Assembly: GCA_017450925.1 (NCBI GenBank)
Contig: JAFSSS010000019.1
Coordinates: 21,768-85,767 of the forward strand
Source: Ruminococcus sp.
Lineage (GTDB): Bacteria; Bacillota; Clostridia; Oscillospirales; Ruminococcaceae
Length of the DNA stretch: 64,000 nucleotides
Direction: 5' to 3'
In this document: positions 42,733 through 52,471 of the stretch, piece after piece
Layout: every line of letters begins with the position of its first letter
Numbering within the stretch: the first letter of the stretch is position 1
The notes under the pieces: model-generated
What the model saw: the letters and a program-made list of their open reading frames with translations, nothing else
Database searches by the model: none
What the model was told of the DNA's origin: nothing
Made by a program: the position numbers and the translations under genes

Positions 42733-44271
42733 ATGAAAACAGGCGGTCTGCGGCAGCGTCTCGGAGAGTTTTTAAAGCACAGACAGCACCCTGTTAAAAT
42801 TCTCGGCTATACCTATAAGACCCTTTGGCTGCTGCTGATACCGGCGGTCAAAAATCTCGTTACCTCGAATTTTGACATTCAGGGCTGGCTGCGAACCTAC
42901 TGGCTGGATATTTTCACCGTGCTGGCGATAATCGTGTTCGCCGTGTTTCGGTGGCTTTTCGTGTTCTATGAGATAGGCGAGGGCTGCATAACCGCCCATA
43001 CCGGCCCCTTCGGCCTGCTGCAGACCACGATCTGCTTCGGCGAGGTCTCGGCTATGCGGGTGGAGCAGGGCGTGGTGTACCGTTCAGTAAGAGCAAGCAC
43101 CATGTACCTCGAAACACAGGCCAGAAGCCTTAGCCGCAGCGAGATAAAGCTGGTCATCTCGGAAAGGAACGTTGAGGAGATCTTCGCGCTTATCTCCTCC
43201 CGCAGCGAGGGTGCGCCGAGGTTCTCGGTGCAGCCGAAAAATTCCCTCGTGCTGCTGTATTCGCTGCTGTTTTCCTCCTTTCTGTCGGGGCTGATAATCT
43301 TCGGAACGCTGATCTGGCAGATCGCCCGAAGCCTCGGCACAAGGCCGAATGACTTTGCGGGACAGCTCAACAGCGGTCTGCAGAAGGTGGATCAGAATAC
43401 CCTTAATCTCTCCCGCACCGTCCCGAGGATGATACTTATCGTCATTGCGGCCGTGGTGCTGGGGTGGCTGATATCCTTCGTCAACAACCTGCTGGATCAC
43501 TGGAACTTTGAGGCCACCCGGAGGGGCAGCTCACAGCTGCTGATACGGTCGGGAAAATACAAGCGCAACCGTACCGTCATCAACCGCGAGCAGATCAATT
43601 ACTACGAGATAAGACAGTCCCTGCTGATGAAGCCGGCAAGGATAAGCTCCGTAAGGATACAGTGCAGCGGCGCGGGACGCAAAAAAAGAGACAGCGCCGC
43701 ACTGATACCGCTGACAAAAAACAGCGAGATGACAGCCTCGCTGAAGCTGCTGGAGCCGGAGCAAGGCAGCCAGCGCTCGCAGATAAGACCCGGCAAGCGG
43801 GCGGTCTGGGGCTTTCTCGCAAGGCCGCTGGTCATCAGCCTCCTGCCGCTGGCCGCAGGGTCGGTAATAAAGCTCTATTCGACCGGCATCGAGCATGAGA
43901 TAAACTATCTTACAGTGCTGCTGACTATTCCGCTGATATGGTATATGGTGGTGCAGGGGTTTGCAGGAAAATATACCGCCCTCGGAATGACGGGAGACAC
44001 CTGCACTGTCTGCTGCTGCCCGCTTTATAAGTTCAAAAAGATGATAATTCCCATGAAAAATGTGTCGTCAGTGCAGGTAAGACAGTCGCCGGTGCAGAAG
44101 CTGTTCGGCAGCTGCACGGTCACAGTTTATTCTAATCACGAGTCAAGAAGGGCTCACAGGGTCTCGCGGCTGCCCTACAAGGAGGTCTGCGGACTGCTTG
44201 GCAAATATGTGAACAGGGCGTTCACCGAGGAAATTCAGACCCGGGGAGGTTTTGAGATTGAGCAAGTTTGA
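42733..44271 (+). CDS. Membrane protein with three bacterial PH domains (YdbT-like)
   Basis: 512 residues. Paired membrane helices alternate with three bPH2 (DUF304) domains: helices about 30-85, PH1 (FYEIGEGCITAHTGPFG region), helices about 175-200 and 232-255, PH2 (SSQLLIRSGKYKRNRTVINREQI), helices about 360-420, PH3 (YTALGMTGDTCTVCCCPLYKFKKMIIPMKNVSSVQVRQSPVQKLFG). The B. subtilis relative YdbT is linked to resistance against some bacteriocins. Its last 14 bases overlap the cheA start, so it is in the same transcript; no functional link to chemotaxis is known. Confidence 0.83.
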   Translation: MKTGGLRQRLGEFLKHRQHPVKILGYTYKTLWLLLIPAVKNLVTSNFDIQGWLRTYWLDIFTVLAIIVFAVFRWLFVFYEIGEGCITAHTGPFGLLQTTICFGEVSAMRVEQGVVYRSVRASTMYLETQARSLSRSEIKLVISERNVEEIFALISSRSEGAPRFSVQPKNSLVLLYSLLFSSFLSGLIIFGTLIWQIARSLGTRPNDFAGQLNSGLQKVDQNTLNLSRTVPRMILIVIAAVVLGWLISFVNNLLDHWNFEATRRGSSQLLIRSGKYKRNRTVINREQINYYEIRQSLLMKPARISSVRIQCSGAGRKKRDSAALIPLTKNSEMTASLKLLEPEQGSQRSQIRPGKRAVWGFLARPLVISLLPLAAGSVIKLYSTGIEHEINYLTVLLTIPLIWYMVVQGFAGKYTALGMTGDTCTVCCCPLYKFKKMIIPMKNVSSVQVRQSPVQKLFGSCTVTVYSNHESRRAHRVSRLPYKEVCGLLGKYVNRAFTEEIQTRGGFEIEQV

Positions 44272-46630
44272 TGCAGGCATGGAGTCGATGCTGGACACCT
44301 TTGTGTTTGAATCGACCGAGCTGCTGGAAAATCTTGATGAGATACTGATGCGCACCGAGGACAGCGAACTCGGCGCCGATGACATCGCGGAGATCTTCCG
44401 CGTCATGCATACCATAAAGGGCTCGTCGGCTATGATGGGTCTGAAAAATATGTCCGAGCTGGCTCACGCGGTGGAGGATATCTATTTCGTCATCCGCGAA
44501 AATCCCGAGCTGGAATGCGACAGACCCCAGCTCTATGAGCTGTCGTTCACTACCTCGGATTATCTGAAAAACGAGATCGAGAACCTTGAGGACGAGTCTG
44601 TTCCGCTGACGGATTTTTCGGAGTTCATAGAGCGTCTCCACGGCTTTGCCAAGTATCTTACCGACCTTGCCAAGGGCGAGGCCGCCGCTCCCCCCTCCGC
44701 CGGAAAGGCTGTTGAGATATTCTCTCCCGACGAGCCGGAGGAGCTGAAAACAGTGCAGATCACCTTCTCGGAAAGCTGCATGATGCCCTCGATCAGAGCA
44801 ATGGTGCTGATGAATTCCGTCAGCGCCGAGGCAGAGGTGGTGTCAACTATCCCCGCCGATCTTGAGGCCGACAGCGCCGACGACAGCATCAGAGAGAACG
44901 GCTTTTACATAAAGCTGCTCTGCGACGATATGGATAAGGTCATCGCACTGCTCAAGGACGGCGTTGATGTGGAAAAGGCCGAGGAGATCAAGCGCCCGGC
45001 CGCCGCTGCCGCCCCGGAGAAAAAGCCGGAGGCGCTGCCCGCAGGCTCCGCCGAGGAGGGCGTCAGCACCTACCTCGTCAGGTTTGAGGAGGGCTGTCTG
45101 ATGCCCGCTATTCGGGCTATGGTGCTGGTGAACTCCCTTGCAAAGGAGGGCGAGCTGGTAAGAACCGTCCCCGCCGACCTCGAGAAGGACGAGGCGGAGG
45201 AGGAGATCAGAAAGAACGGCTTCCGCATAGAGATAAAGGCCAAGGATCCCGACAGCGTGCTGGCTGTACTCAAGGACGGGCTGAACGTCCTCACCGCCGA
45301 TAAGCTTGAGCCCCCCAAGGCTGCGGCAGCTCGGGAAAAAGCCGAGACAGCCGCCCCCTCTGCTCAAGCCGCTCCCGCCAAGGCGGCTGCCGCTCCGAAG
45401 AAGGATGCGGGCGGCGCCCACGGCGGCGGAAGCATAATCTCCGTAAAGCTGGAAAAGCTGGACAGGCTCCTCGATCTGGTGGCGGAGATAGTTATAACCG
45501 AGTCGGGCGTTACATCCAATCCCGACTTGAAGGAATATACCGGCAATCTGGACAGGTTCCACAAGTCCGCCCGTGAGCTGAAAAAGCTCACCGACGAATT
45601 GCAGGACGTGGTAATGTCCATACGAATGGTGCCGGTGCAGACTGCCTTTCAGAAGATGAGCCGCGTTGTCCGCGATATGAACAAGACCCTCGGCAAGAAC
45701 GTGAACCTTGTGTTCGTGGGGGCGGAGACCGAGGCGGATAAATCGGTGGTGGATATCCTCGGCGACCCGCTGATGCATATTGTAAGGAACGCCGTGGATC
45801 ACGGCATAGAAATGCCCGAGGAAAGAGCCGCCGCCGGCAAGACCGAGCCCGCCACCGTCACGCTGTCGGCCGGGTATGAGAGCGGAGAGGTCGTGATCTC
45901 CTGCGAGGACAACGGCGCCGGTATGGATCCCAAAAAGCTGCTTGCCAAGGCGAAGAAAAACGGCATACTCACCAAGCCGGAGAATGAATATACCGACGCG
46001 GAATGCTACGAGCTTATCATGACCGCCGGCTTCTCGACCAACGAGACCGTCACCGAATATTCGGGGCGCGGGGTCGGAATGGACGTGGTAAGAAAGAATA
46101 TCGAGACGGTGGGCGGCAAGATGTCTATCGACTCGGAGCTGGGAAGGGGCTCAAAATTCACTATCAGAATACCCCTTTCGCTGTCTATCATCGACGTGCT
46201 TGATGTCACCGCCAACGGCTCGGAGCTTTCAGTGCCGGTATCCTCGGTGAAGGAGATATTCAGAGCCGAGGAGAGCCAGCTGATAAACGACCCCGGCGGG
46301 GACGAGCTTATCATGGTTCGGGAAAAATGCCTGCGGGTCATCCGGCTGGCAGATGCCTTTGAGCTGGAGGGCGAGCGCATACCTCTGACAGAGGGGATAA
46401 TGCTCTACTGCGCCGAGGGCGACCGCGAGGCTGTCATCTTCGCCGACGAGCTTACCAGCGACCAGCAGGTGGTGGTAAAGCCCCTTTCAATACTGCTGAA
46501 TAAGTTTGATCTGAAAAAGAAGGGCATAGCCGGCTGCTCGATCCTGGCAGACGGCAGCATCACGCTTATAACCGATATTAACGAACTGCTTATCTACAAC
46601 GGAATAAAGAGCCGGGCTGAACTCGGCTGA
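44258..46630 (+). CDS. cheA: Chemotaxis histidine kinase CheA with two P2-like domains
   Basis: 790 residues. Hpt domain with phosphorylated His near 50 (VMHTIKGSSAMMG). Two P2-like domains in tandem follow (about 163-245 and 268-353); they align with each other (FSESCMMPSIRAMVLMNS versus FEEGCLMPAIRAMVLVNS), where most CheA have one. An Ala/Pro-rich linker, P3 dimerisation (about 391-465), the ATPase (HIVRNAVDHGIE, DNGAGMD, GRGVGMDVV; about 468-640) and a CheW-like P5 (about 645-785) complete it. Start taken as TTG at 44258, eight bases after GGAGG; a TTG at 44252 is too close. Confidence 0.95.
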   Translation: MSKFDAGMESMLDTFVFESTELLENLDEILMRTEDSELGADDIAEIFRVMHTIKGSSAMMGLKNMSELAHAVEDIYFVIRENPELECDRPQLYELSFTTSDYLKNEIENLEDESVPLTDFSEFIERLHGFAKYLTDLAKGEAAAPPSAGKAVEIFSPDEPEELKTVQITFSESCMMPSIRAMVLMNSVSAEAEVVSTIPADLEADSADDSIRENGFYIKLLCDDMDKVIALLKDGVDVEKAEEIKRPAAAAAPEKKPEALPAGSAEEGVSTYLVRFEEGCLMPAIRAMVLVNSLAKEGELVRTVPADLEKDEAEEEIRKNGFRIEIKAKDPDSVLAVLKDGLNVLTADKLEPPKAAAAREKAETAAPSAQAAPAKAAAAPKKDAGGAHGGGSIISVKLEKLDRLLDLVAEIVITESGVTSNPDLKEYTGNLDRFHKSARELKKLTDELQDVVMSIRMVPVQTAFQKMSRVVRDMNKTLGKNVNLVFVGAETEADKSVVDILGDPLMHIVRNAVDHGIEMPEERAAAGKTEPATVTLSAGYESGEVVISCEDNGAGMDPKKLLAKAKKNGILTKPENEYTDAECYELIMTAGFSTNETVTEYSGRGVGMDVVRKNIETVGGKMSIDSELGRGSKFTIRIPLSLSIIDVLDVTANGSELSVPVSSVKEIFRAEESQLINDPGGDELIMVREKCLRVIRLADAFELEGERIPLTEGIMLYCAEGDREAVIFADELTSDQQVVVKPLSILLNKFDLKKKGIAGCSILADGSITLITDINELLIYNGIKSRAELG

Positions 46631-46644
46631 CGGAGGTCTTGACT

Positions 46645-47073
46645 ATGGCAGCAGACAGAACATCTGCCGGGCAGCTGCTTACCTTTGGCTGCGCGGATCA
46701 GATCTATGCGTTTGATATAATTTCCGTTACCGATATCATCGAGGTGCCGGAGATAACCCGTCTGCCTATGGTGGCAGAGCATATCCTCGGCATCATGAAC
46801 CTGCGGGGCAAGGTGGTGCCGGTAATGGACTTTGCGGGAAGAATGGGCTTCCCGCCGCAGAATTACGACGAACACAGCTGCATTATTGTGGTGGATTGCG
46901 AGGGTGCGCTGCTGGGGATAAAGGTCCCCAAGGTCATTGATGCCGAGGCCTATGACCCCGACGAGGTAAGCCCCTCGCCGGTGGAGAATTCGGTCATCAC
47001 AGGCTATATCGAGTTAAAGGGCAGACGCATCTCTGTGATCGACTGCCTTGCATTCAGCGAAAAAGGCAAATAG
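46645..47073 (+). CDS. cheW: CheW coupling protein
   Basis: 142 residues, one CheW domain: LLTFGCADQIYAFDIISVTDIIEVPEITRLPMVAEHILGIMNLRGKVVPVMDFAGRMG. It bridges receptors and CheA. GGAGG eight bases upstream fixes the ATG at 46645, 14 bases after cheA. Close to the canonical length. Confidence 0.95.
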   Translation: MAADRTSAGQLLTFGCADQIYAFDIISVTDIIEVPEITRLPMVAEHILGIMNLRGKVVPVMDFAGRMGFPPQNYDEHSCIIVVDCEGALLGIKVPKVIDAEAYDPDEVSPSPVENSVITGYIELKGRRISVIDCLAFSEKGK

Positions 47074-47113
47074 CCGCTGATCCAGTACCGAAGGAAGGAG
47101 CCGAATAATACGG

Positions 47114-47929
47114 ATGATCCTCAAAGACGAAGACTTTTTGAGACTTGCCAAGCTCATTAAAGCCAAGTACGGCCTTGATCTGTATGAAAAAAAATATCTT
47201 GTGGAGTCACGGCTGAAAAACTATGTGCTTGACTGCGGCTTTGACGATTTCGGAGAGTATTTTGAAACTGTCTATGCTGACCGGTCGGGCATTGAGATGA
47301 CCAACATCATCAGCCGCCTGACTACGAATTATACATACTTTATGCGGGAAAGCGAGCATTTCAAGCATTTCACCGGGCAGTTCCTGCCGGCAGCCGAAAA
47401 GGTAAAGCTGAACCGGGAGCTGTGTATCTGGAGCGCTGGCTGCTCCTATGGGAACGAGCCCTATAATCTGGCAATGTTCATGGAGGAATATTTCGGTATC
47501 CGCCACCGCCAGTGGGACAGCAGGATACTTGCTACGGATATCTCCTTCAACGCCCTCAGAATGGCAAAGCGGGGCGTGTTCCCCGAGCAGGCTCTGCAGG
47601 AGCTTCCCGCCCTTTGGAAGGAGAAATATTTCGTCCGCAACAGCAACGGCACATATCAGGTGACAGATGCGGTAAGAAACAACGTGGTGTTCAAATACCA
47701 CAATCTTATGGAACCTATCAGCTTCAAAAAGCAGTTCGACCTTATCGTCTGCCGGAACGTTATGATCTATTTCGACGAACAGACCAAAAAGGATCTTATC
47801 GACAGGTTCTATAACGCCACTGTCCCGGGAGGGTATCTCTATATCGGCCATGCAGAGAACGCTCCCAAGGGAATAAAATATGAAACAGTTCAGCCTGCGG
47901 TTTTGCGCAAGCCTTTGAAAGGGGGATAA
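47114..47929 (+). CDS. cheR: CheR protein-glutamate methyltransferase
   Basis: 271 residues. The N-terminal helical domain (about 1-75) includes TNIISRLTTNYTYFMRESEHF. The SAM-binding domain has the motif I variant IWSAGCSYGNEPYNLAM (usually S-T-G-E-E-P-Y), ILATDIS, and DLIVCRNVMIYFDEQTKKDLI. It methylates receptor glutamates in adaptation; no receptor gene lies in this window. Confidence 0.94.
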   Translation: MILKDEDFLRLAKLIKAKYGLDLYEKKYLVESRLKNYVLDCGFDDFGEYFETVYADRSGIEMTNIISRLTTNYTYFMRESEHFKHFTGQFLPAAEKVKLNRELCIWSAGCSYGNEPYNLAMFMEEYFGIRHRQWDSRILATDISFNALRMAKRGVFPEQALQELPALWKEKYFVRNSNGTYQVTDAVRNNVVFKYHNLMEPISFKKQFDLIVCRNVMIYFDEQTKKDLIDRFYNATVPGGYLYIGHAENAPKGIKYETVQPAVLRKPLKGG

Positions 47930-47934
47930 ATCAA

Positions 47935-48972
47935 ATGGCAGATGTGAGAGTTCTTATTACGGACGATTCCATTCTGTTCTCAAGATTTCTGAAAAGCGTG
48001 GTGGATGCTGCTGACGGCTTTACCGTCTGCGCCTGCTCTGCCAACGTTTATGAAGCGCGGGACGAGATCGAAAAGCTCAAGCCCGATATGCTCATACTTG
48101 ACATCGAAATGCCAAAAATGAACGGCATTGCCTTCCTGCGCCAGCTGATACCGCAATACACGATCCCGGTCATCGTCTGCTCCTCGCGGCGCGACCTTGT
48201 CATGCAGGCTATGCAAGCGGGAGCGGCGGACTATCTTCCCAAGCCGGAGGAGGGGGGCTATGAGGAGTTCAGGACTGCTCTCGTAAAATCCCTCAACGCG
48301 GCTAAGAAGATAACCCGGGTCAAGAGCGGCTGCAAGTTCTACACCGTAAGGAAATCGGCCTCTGACGATCTTACTGCTGCTGCCCATGAACGCCGCCGCT
48401 TTATTGCTATCGGCGGTTCGGCAGGCAGCACCGAGGCTCTGCCGGAGATACTCCAATGCTTTGACAAGAACACTCCCCCGGTGGGTGTTGTGCTGCATAT
48501 GCCCGAGGGCTACACCTCGCTTTACGCCAAGCGCATGAACGCCAAGTTCCCGGAGCTGGAGATCGTTGAAGCAACGCAGGGGCTTTACTTGAAAAACGGC
48601 ATGGTAGTCATTGCACAGGGCGACAAGCATATGCGTCTTTTCAAGGACAGCAAGGGATATTTTGTCACCTGCGAGGAGGGACCGAAGGTATCGGGTCACT
48701 GTCCCTCGGTAGATGTATTTTTTGAAAGCACTGCCTTCTGTGCTGAAAAGGATGCTATCGGCGTTATCCTTACGGGCATGGGCAAGGACGGAGCGAGGGG
48801 GCTTTCCCAGATGCACCATGCGGGAGCCTACACGATCGGCCAGAGCGAAAAGACCTCTGCGGTCTATGGTATGCCCAAGGCGGCCTTTGAGCTGGGAGCG
48901 GTATCAAAGCAATGCGACCTTGAAAGGATCGGGTATCACATAAGGGAATATCTTAGCAGGGGTGACAAATAA
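47935..48972 (+). CDS. cheB: CheB receptor methylesterase / deamidase
   Basis: 345 residues. Receiver domain (about 1-125) with ITDDS, phosphoacceptor LILDIEMPKMNG and the Lys in LPKPEE. The catalytic domain (about 155-340) has the Ser-His-Asp triad in IGGSAGSTEAL, VVLHMPEGYTS and LTGMGKDGARG. It removes methyl groups from receptors when phosphorylated by CheA. In this cluster it is the only protein with a receiver domain. It follows cheR by five bases, and its TAA overlaps the next ATG. Confidence 0.95.
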   Translation: MADVRVLITDDSILFSRFLKSVVDAADGFTVCACSANVYEARDEIEKLKPDMLILDIEMPKMNGIAFLRQLIPQYTIPVIVCSSRRDLVMQAMQAGAADYLPKPEEGGYEEFRTALVKSLNAAKKITRVKSGCKFYTVRKSASDDLTAAAHERRRFIAIGGSAGSTEALPEILQCFDKNTPPVGVVLHMPEGYTSLYAKRMNAKFPELEIVEATQGLYLKNGMVVIAQGDKHMRLFKDSKGYFVTCEEGPKVSGHCPSVDVFFESTAFCAEKDAIGVILTGMGKDGARGLSQMHHAGAYTIGQSEKTSAVYGMPKAAFELGAVSKQCDLERIGYHIREYLSRGDK

Positions 48973-49433
48973 TGATTATCAAATATCTGACCTTTCTTTC
49001 GGCGGGCAGAAAATTTGCGATCCCATTTCACGACATCAGAACGGTGCTGGTAGCCGGCGAGATGCAGCCGATACCGGAATTCCCGGATTATTTTGCCGGC
49101 ACCTGTTTATGGGAGGAGCAGAGCATACCTGTAATAGATGCGCGCAAACGCTTTGGCTTCGAGCCGGGAGAATACACCAACCGCAGCTGTATTATTGTCT
49201 GCGAGACGAATTTTGCGGTAAGGAACAAGCTGGGAGTTATCGGTCTGCTTACGGACACAGTCGCGGAAATGGCCGAGATCGACCCGGAAAAGCTTCAGCC
49301 CTGCGAGGCAGTGAACACCGAGGCCTGCACACGTTATCTGCGGGGCGTATATATCGACGGCGGACAGCCATGCTATGTTGTTGACACCGGCATGATGGTC
49401 AACGACACTGATGCGGACAGGCTTCGCTCTTGA
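48972..49433 (+). CDS. cheW: Second CheW-like coupling protein
   Basis: 153 residues. One CheW domain, diverged from the first copy: YLTFLSAGRKFAIPFHDIRTVLVAGEMQPIPEFPDYFAGTCLWEEQSIPVIDARKRFG. The usual G-x-x-N-x-R-G before the second sheet is replaced by GTCLWEEQ, so its contacts may differ. Starts inside the cheB stop codon (TAATG), so coupled to it. Last gene before the repeat element. Confidence 0.88.
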   Translation: MIIKYLTFLSAGRKFAIPFHDIRTVLVAGEMQPIPEFPDYFAGTCLWEEQSIPVIDARKRFGFEPGEYTNRSCIIVCETNFAVRNKLGVIGLLTDTVAEMAEIDPEKLQPCEAVNTEACTRYLRGVYIDGGQPCYVVDTGMMVNDTDADRLRS

Positions 49434-49520
49434 CTGCGGGCTGGTTCGTGGTTAGTGGGGACTGCGGTTTTGTGTTTCTAAGGACGCGCTCTTGCCTGCT
49501 TGTGCTATAACGTGGTTTGC

Positions 49521-49825
49521 TAAGGGACGGAAAATCGCTAACGCTCTTTCCTGCGAGTGCGGGAGGACTGCTTTTTCCGGCGCTGCAATTTTGTTTGTCC
49601 CCGTTACTGTGGATGCGGGTTCCTGCTTTGGCGCCCTTTTGGTTCTTTGTGCAGCGCCGGTCGTCGCTGCGCGCCGAATGGGGCTCTGCCCCAAACCCCG
49701 CTGGGGCTCTGCCCCCGTCCCCGCAAGCCTCTGGCGCGAGGCTTGACCGCGCGCTTTTTAACGCGCTTTCGCGTTTTGGTTTACATCTTTGTCCGTCCCG
49801 CCGGCTGCTTGTCTTTGCCCCCCTA
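49521..49825 (-). repeat. Interspersed repeat family B, copy 2
   Basis: The reverse complement aligns with 18295-18614 over about 300 bp, with the same blocks in the same order: GGGACGGAAA, CGCTCTTTCCTGCGAGTGCG, CAGCGCCGGTCGTCGCT, GGGGCTCTGCCCC, AAGCCTCTGGCGCGAGGCTT, GTCCCGCCGGC. It fills the 416-bp gap between the che genes and mnmG and ends 25 bp before the mnmG start. It keeps a frame open in phase with mnmG, which could mislead start calling. Bases 49434-49520 hold nothing recognisable. Confidence 0.85.
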
Positions 49826-49849
49826 TTCTATTTGCAAAGGATCTTGCTT

Positions 49850-51730
49850 ATGTCTTTCAATTTTCCCGAAATCTATGACGTCGTTGTCGTCGGTGCCGGC
49901 CACGCCGGCTGTGAGGCCGCCCTCGCTGCCGCCCGCCTCGGTATGAAAACCGCGATCTTTACCATAAGCCTCGACGGCATTGCCAATATGCCCTGTAACC
50001 CCTCTATCGGCGGCACCGCTAAAGGTCACCTCGTCCGCGAGATAGATGCTCTGGGCGGCGAAATGGGCAAGGCCGCCGATGCTACTTTTTTGCAGAGCCG
50101 TATTCTGAACCGCGGCAAGGGCCCCGCTGTCCACAGCCTCCGCGTTCAGGCCGACAGAGTAAGGTATCACATCCGTATGAAACAGACCCTCGAGCAGTGC
50201 AGCAGCCTCCGCATCAAGCAGGACGAGATCGCCGCTGTCCTCTTTGAGAACGGATGTGTCCGCGGTGTGCGCACACGCCTCGGCACCGAGTACGCCGCAA
50301 AGGCTGTCATCATCGCCAGCGGAACTTATCTGAACGGCCGCATCCACGTCGGCTCCGTCAGCTATGAAAGCGGCCCCGACTCCGTCCTGCCGGCCAAATT
50401 TCTTTCCGACTCTCTCCGCGAGGCCGGCATAACCCTCCGCCGGTTCAAGACCGGCACCCCCGCCCGCGTACACCGCAGATCAATTGATTTTTCAGTCCTT
50501 GAACGGCAGGACGGCGACGAGGATATCACCCCCTTTTCCTTTGACAACCACGAAAAGCTTGAAAACAAGGTCAGCTGCTATGTGGCCTACACCAACGCCG
50601 AGACCCATAAAGTCATACTGGACAATATTCACCTTTCACCTATGTATTCCGGGCAGATCGAGGGTGTGGGTCCCCGCTACTGTCCGTCTATCGAGGACAA
50701 GGTCAAGCGGTTCTCCGACAAGCCCCGCCACCAGCTTTTCATCGAGCCAATGGGGCTCGACACCGATGAATACTATCTGCAGGGAATGTCCAGCTCACTG
50801 CCCGAATGGGTGCAGCTGAAATTCCTTCGGACGATAAAGGGCCTTGAACACGTTGAGATCATGCGCAACGCCTACGCTATCGAATACGACTGCTGCGACC
50901 CCACCGAGCTGCTGGCGACACTGGAATTCAAGAACGTCCCCGGCCTTTACGGTGCGGGGCAGTTCAACGGCACCTCCGGCTATGAGGAGGCAGCCGCTCA
51001 GGGGCTTGTGGCCGGCATCAATGCCGCGCTGAAGATCAAGGGCGAACAGCCGCTGGTGCTTGACCGGGCATCAAGCTACATCGGCACTCTGATAGACGAC
51101 CTTGTGACAAAGGGCTGCTCCGACCCTTACAGAATGATGACCTCCCGCAGCGAGTACCGTCTGCTGCTGCGGCAGGACAACGCCGATATGCGGCTTACCC
51201 CCTACGGTCACCGCATCGGGCTTATCAGCGACGAACGGTATGCGGCCTTCTGCGAGAAAAAGCGGCAGATCGAGGCCGAAACCGAGCGTGTTAAAAGGAT
51301 AAACTTAGGCCCCGGCGAAAGGCTGAACGCCTATCTTGAAAGCGTCGGCACCGAGCCGCTGACCACAGGCATCAAGCTCGTCCAGCTGCTTAGGCGGCCG
51401 CAGGTGACCTATGACGGGCTGGCGGAATTTGACCCCGGCCGCCCCTCGCTTAGCCGCGAGGTTCGGGAGCAGGTGGAGCTTGGCATCAAGTACGAGGGCT
51501 ACATAAAGATACAGCTCGAGCAGGTCGAGGCTATGCGCAGACTGGAAAGCAAGGCTCTCCCGCCGGACACGGATTATACGCAGCTGCGCGGTCTGCGCCT
51601 TGAGGCTGCGGAAAAGCTCAATAAGATCAGACCGCTGTCGGTAGGTCAGGCCAGCCGCATCTCCGGCGTGAACCCGGCAGATGTGAACGTGCTGCTTATC
51701 TGGCTGGCAGGCAGGGGCGGAAAGGACTGA
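49850..51730 (+). CDS. mnmG: tRNA uridine-5-carboxymethylaminomethyl modification enzyme MnmG
   Basis: 626 residues, the usual length. FAD-binding N-terminus [23 protein letters not shown], then [63 protein letters not shown], and the tRNA-binding C-terminus [18 protein letters not shown]. With MnmE it modifies the wobble uridine of several tRNAs. The start is set at [10 protein letters not shown], after AAAGGA; the 111 codons open upstream are repeat sequence. Followed by rsmG two bases later, a conserved pairing. Confidence 0.97.
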   Translation: MSFNFPEIYDVVVVGAGHAGCEAALAAARLGMKTAIFTISLDGIANMPCNPSIGGTAKGHLVREIDALGGEMGKAADATFLQSRILNRGKGPAVHSLRVQADRVRYHIRMKQTLEQCSSLRIKQDEIAAVLFENGCVRGVRTRLGTEYAAKAVIIASGTYLNGRIHVGSVSYESGPDSVLPAKFLSDSLREAGITLRRFKTGTPARVHRRSIDFSVLERQDGDEDITPFSFDNHEKLENKVSCYVAYTNAETHKVILDNIHLSPMYSGQIEGVGPRYCPSIEDKVKRFSDKPRHQLFIEPMGLDTDEYYLQGMSSSLPEWVQLKFLRTIKGLEHVEIMRNAYAIEYDCCDPTELLATLEFKNVPGLYGAGQFNGTSGYEEAAAQGLVAGINAALKIKGEQPLVLDRASSYIGTLIDDLVTKGCSDPYRMMTSRSEYRLLLRQDNADMRLTPYGHRIGLISDERYAAFCEKKRQIEAETERVKRINLGPGERLNAYLESVGTEPLTTGIKLVQLLRRPQVTYDGLAEFDPGRPSLSREVREQVELGIKYEGYIKIQLEQVEAMRRLESKALPPDTDYTQLRGLRLEAAEKLNKIRPLSVGQASRISGVNPADVNVLLIWLAGRGGKD

Positions 51731-51732
51731 CC

Positions 51733-52452
51733 ATGTATCTTACTGAATTTGACAGCCTGCGGGCGCTGTTTTCCAAGGGTGGGATAGAGGTTTCAGAGGA
51801 GCAGTATCAGCGGCTTTACCGCTATGCCGACCTGCTGACGGACTGGAACAGCCGCATGAACCTTACTGCCATAACCGACCCGGAGGGCATTGCGGAAAAG
51901 CATTTCTATGACAGCGTTTATCCCTTTCTGTCGGAGGATATACTCCCGCAGGGGGCAAGGCTTATAGACGTGGGAACAGGTGCGGGCTTTCCCTCCTGTC
52001 CGCTGAAGTTGTTCCGCGGGGATATCCGGCTGACGCTTTTGGACAGTCTGAACAAGCGGATAAATTTTCTGAACACGCTTTCCGGTGAACTTTCCCTCGG
52101 TGCGGAGTGCATACACGGCAGAGCCGAGGAGCTGGGGCGCAGGCCGGAGCATCGGGAAATGTACGATGCAGCCACCGCAAGGGCTGTGGCGAACCTGTCC
52201 GCCCTCTGCGAATACTGCCTCCCCTTTGTAAGGGTGGGAGGCTGCTTTGCCGCGCTGAAGGGCTCTGACGGAAAAGCGGAGCTGAAGGCTGCGCAGAATG
52301 CAGTAAAGGCCCTCGGCGGCGAGGTGTCGCTGTGCAGGGATTACACTCTTCCCGGCGGCGACGGCAGATGCCTTATCGTGATAAGCAAGATACGTCCCAC
52401 CCCGGACAAATATCCCCGCAACAAGGGCCAGATGACGAAAAAGCCGTTGTGA
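51733..52452 (+). CDS. rsmG: 16S rRNA (guanine527-N7)-methyltransferase RsmG
   Basis: 239 residues. Class I methyltransferase: WNSRMNLTAITDPEGIAEKHFYDS, then SAM motif LIDVGTGAGFPSCPLKLF, LLDSLNKRINFLN, and ATARAVANLSALCEYCLPFVRVGGCFAALKG, all as in the GidB family. Starts two bases after mnmG. Confidence 0.96.
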   Translation: MYLTEFDSLRALFSKGGIEVSEEQYQRLYRYADLLTDWNSRMNLTAITDPEGIAEKHFYDSVYPFLSEDILPQGARLIDVGTGAGFPSCPLKLFRGDIRLTLLDSLNKRINFLNTLSGELSLGAECIHGRAEELGRRPEHREMYDAATARAVANLSALCEYCLPFVRVGGCFAALKGSDGKAELKAAQNAVKALGGEVSLCRDYTLPGGDGRCLIVISKIRPTPDKYPRNKGQMTKKPL

Positions 52453-52471
52453 AGCGAGAAGAGGTGCAGCT

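Noticed and set aside
49517-49849. N-terminal extension of mnmG by 111 codons
   Set aside because: The extension is family B repeat sequence, matched in inverted form at 18.3-18.6 kb outside any mnmG; the ATG at 49850 has a ribosome site and gives the normal length.
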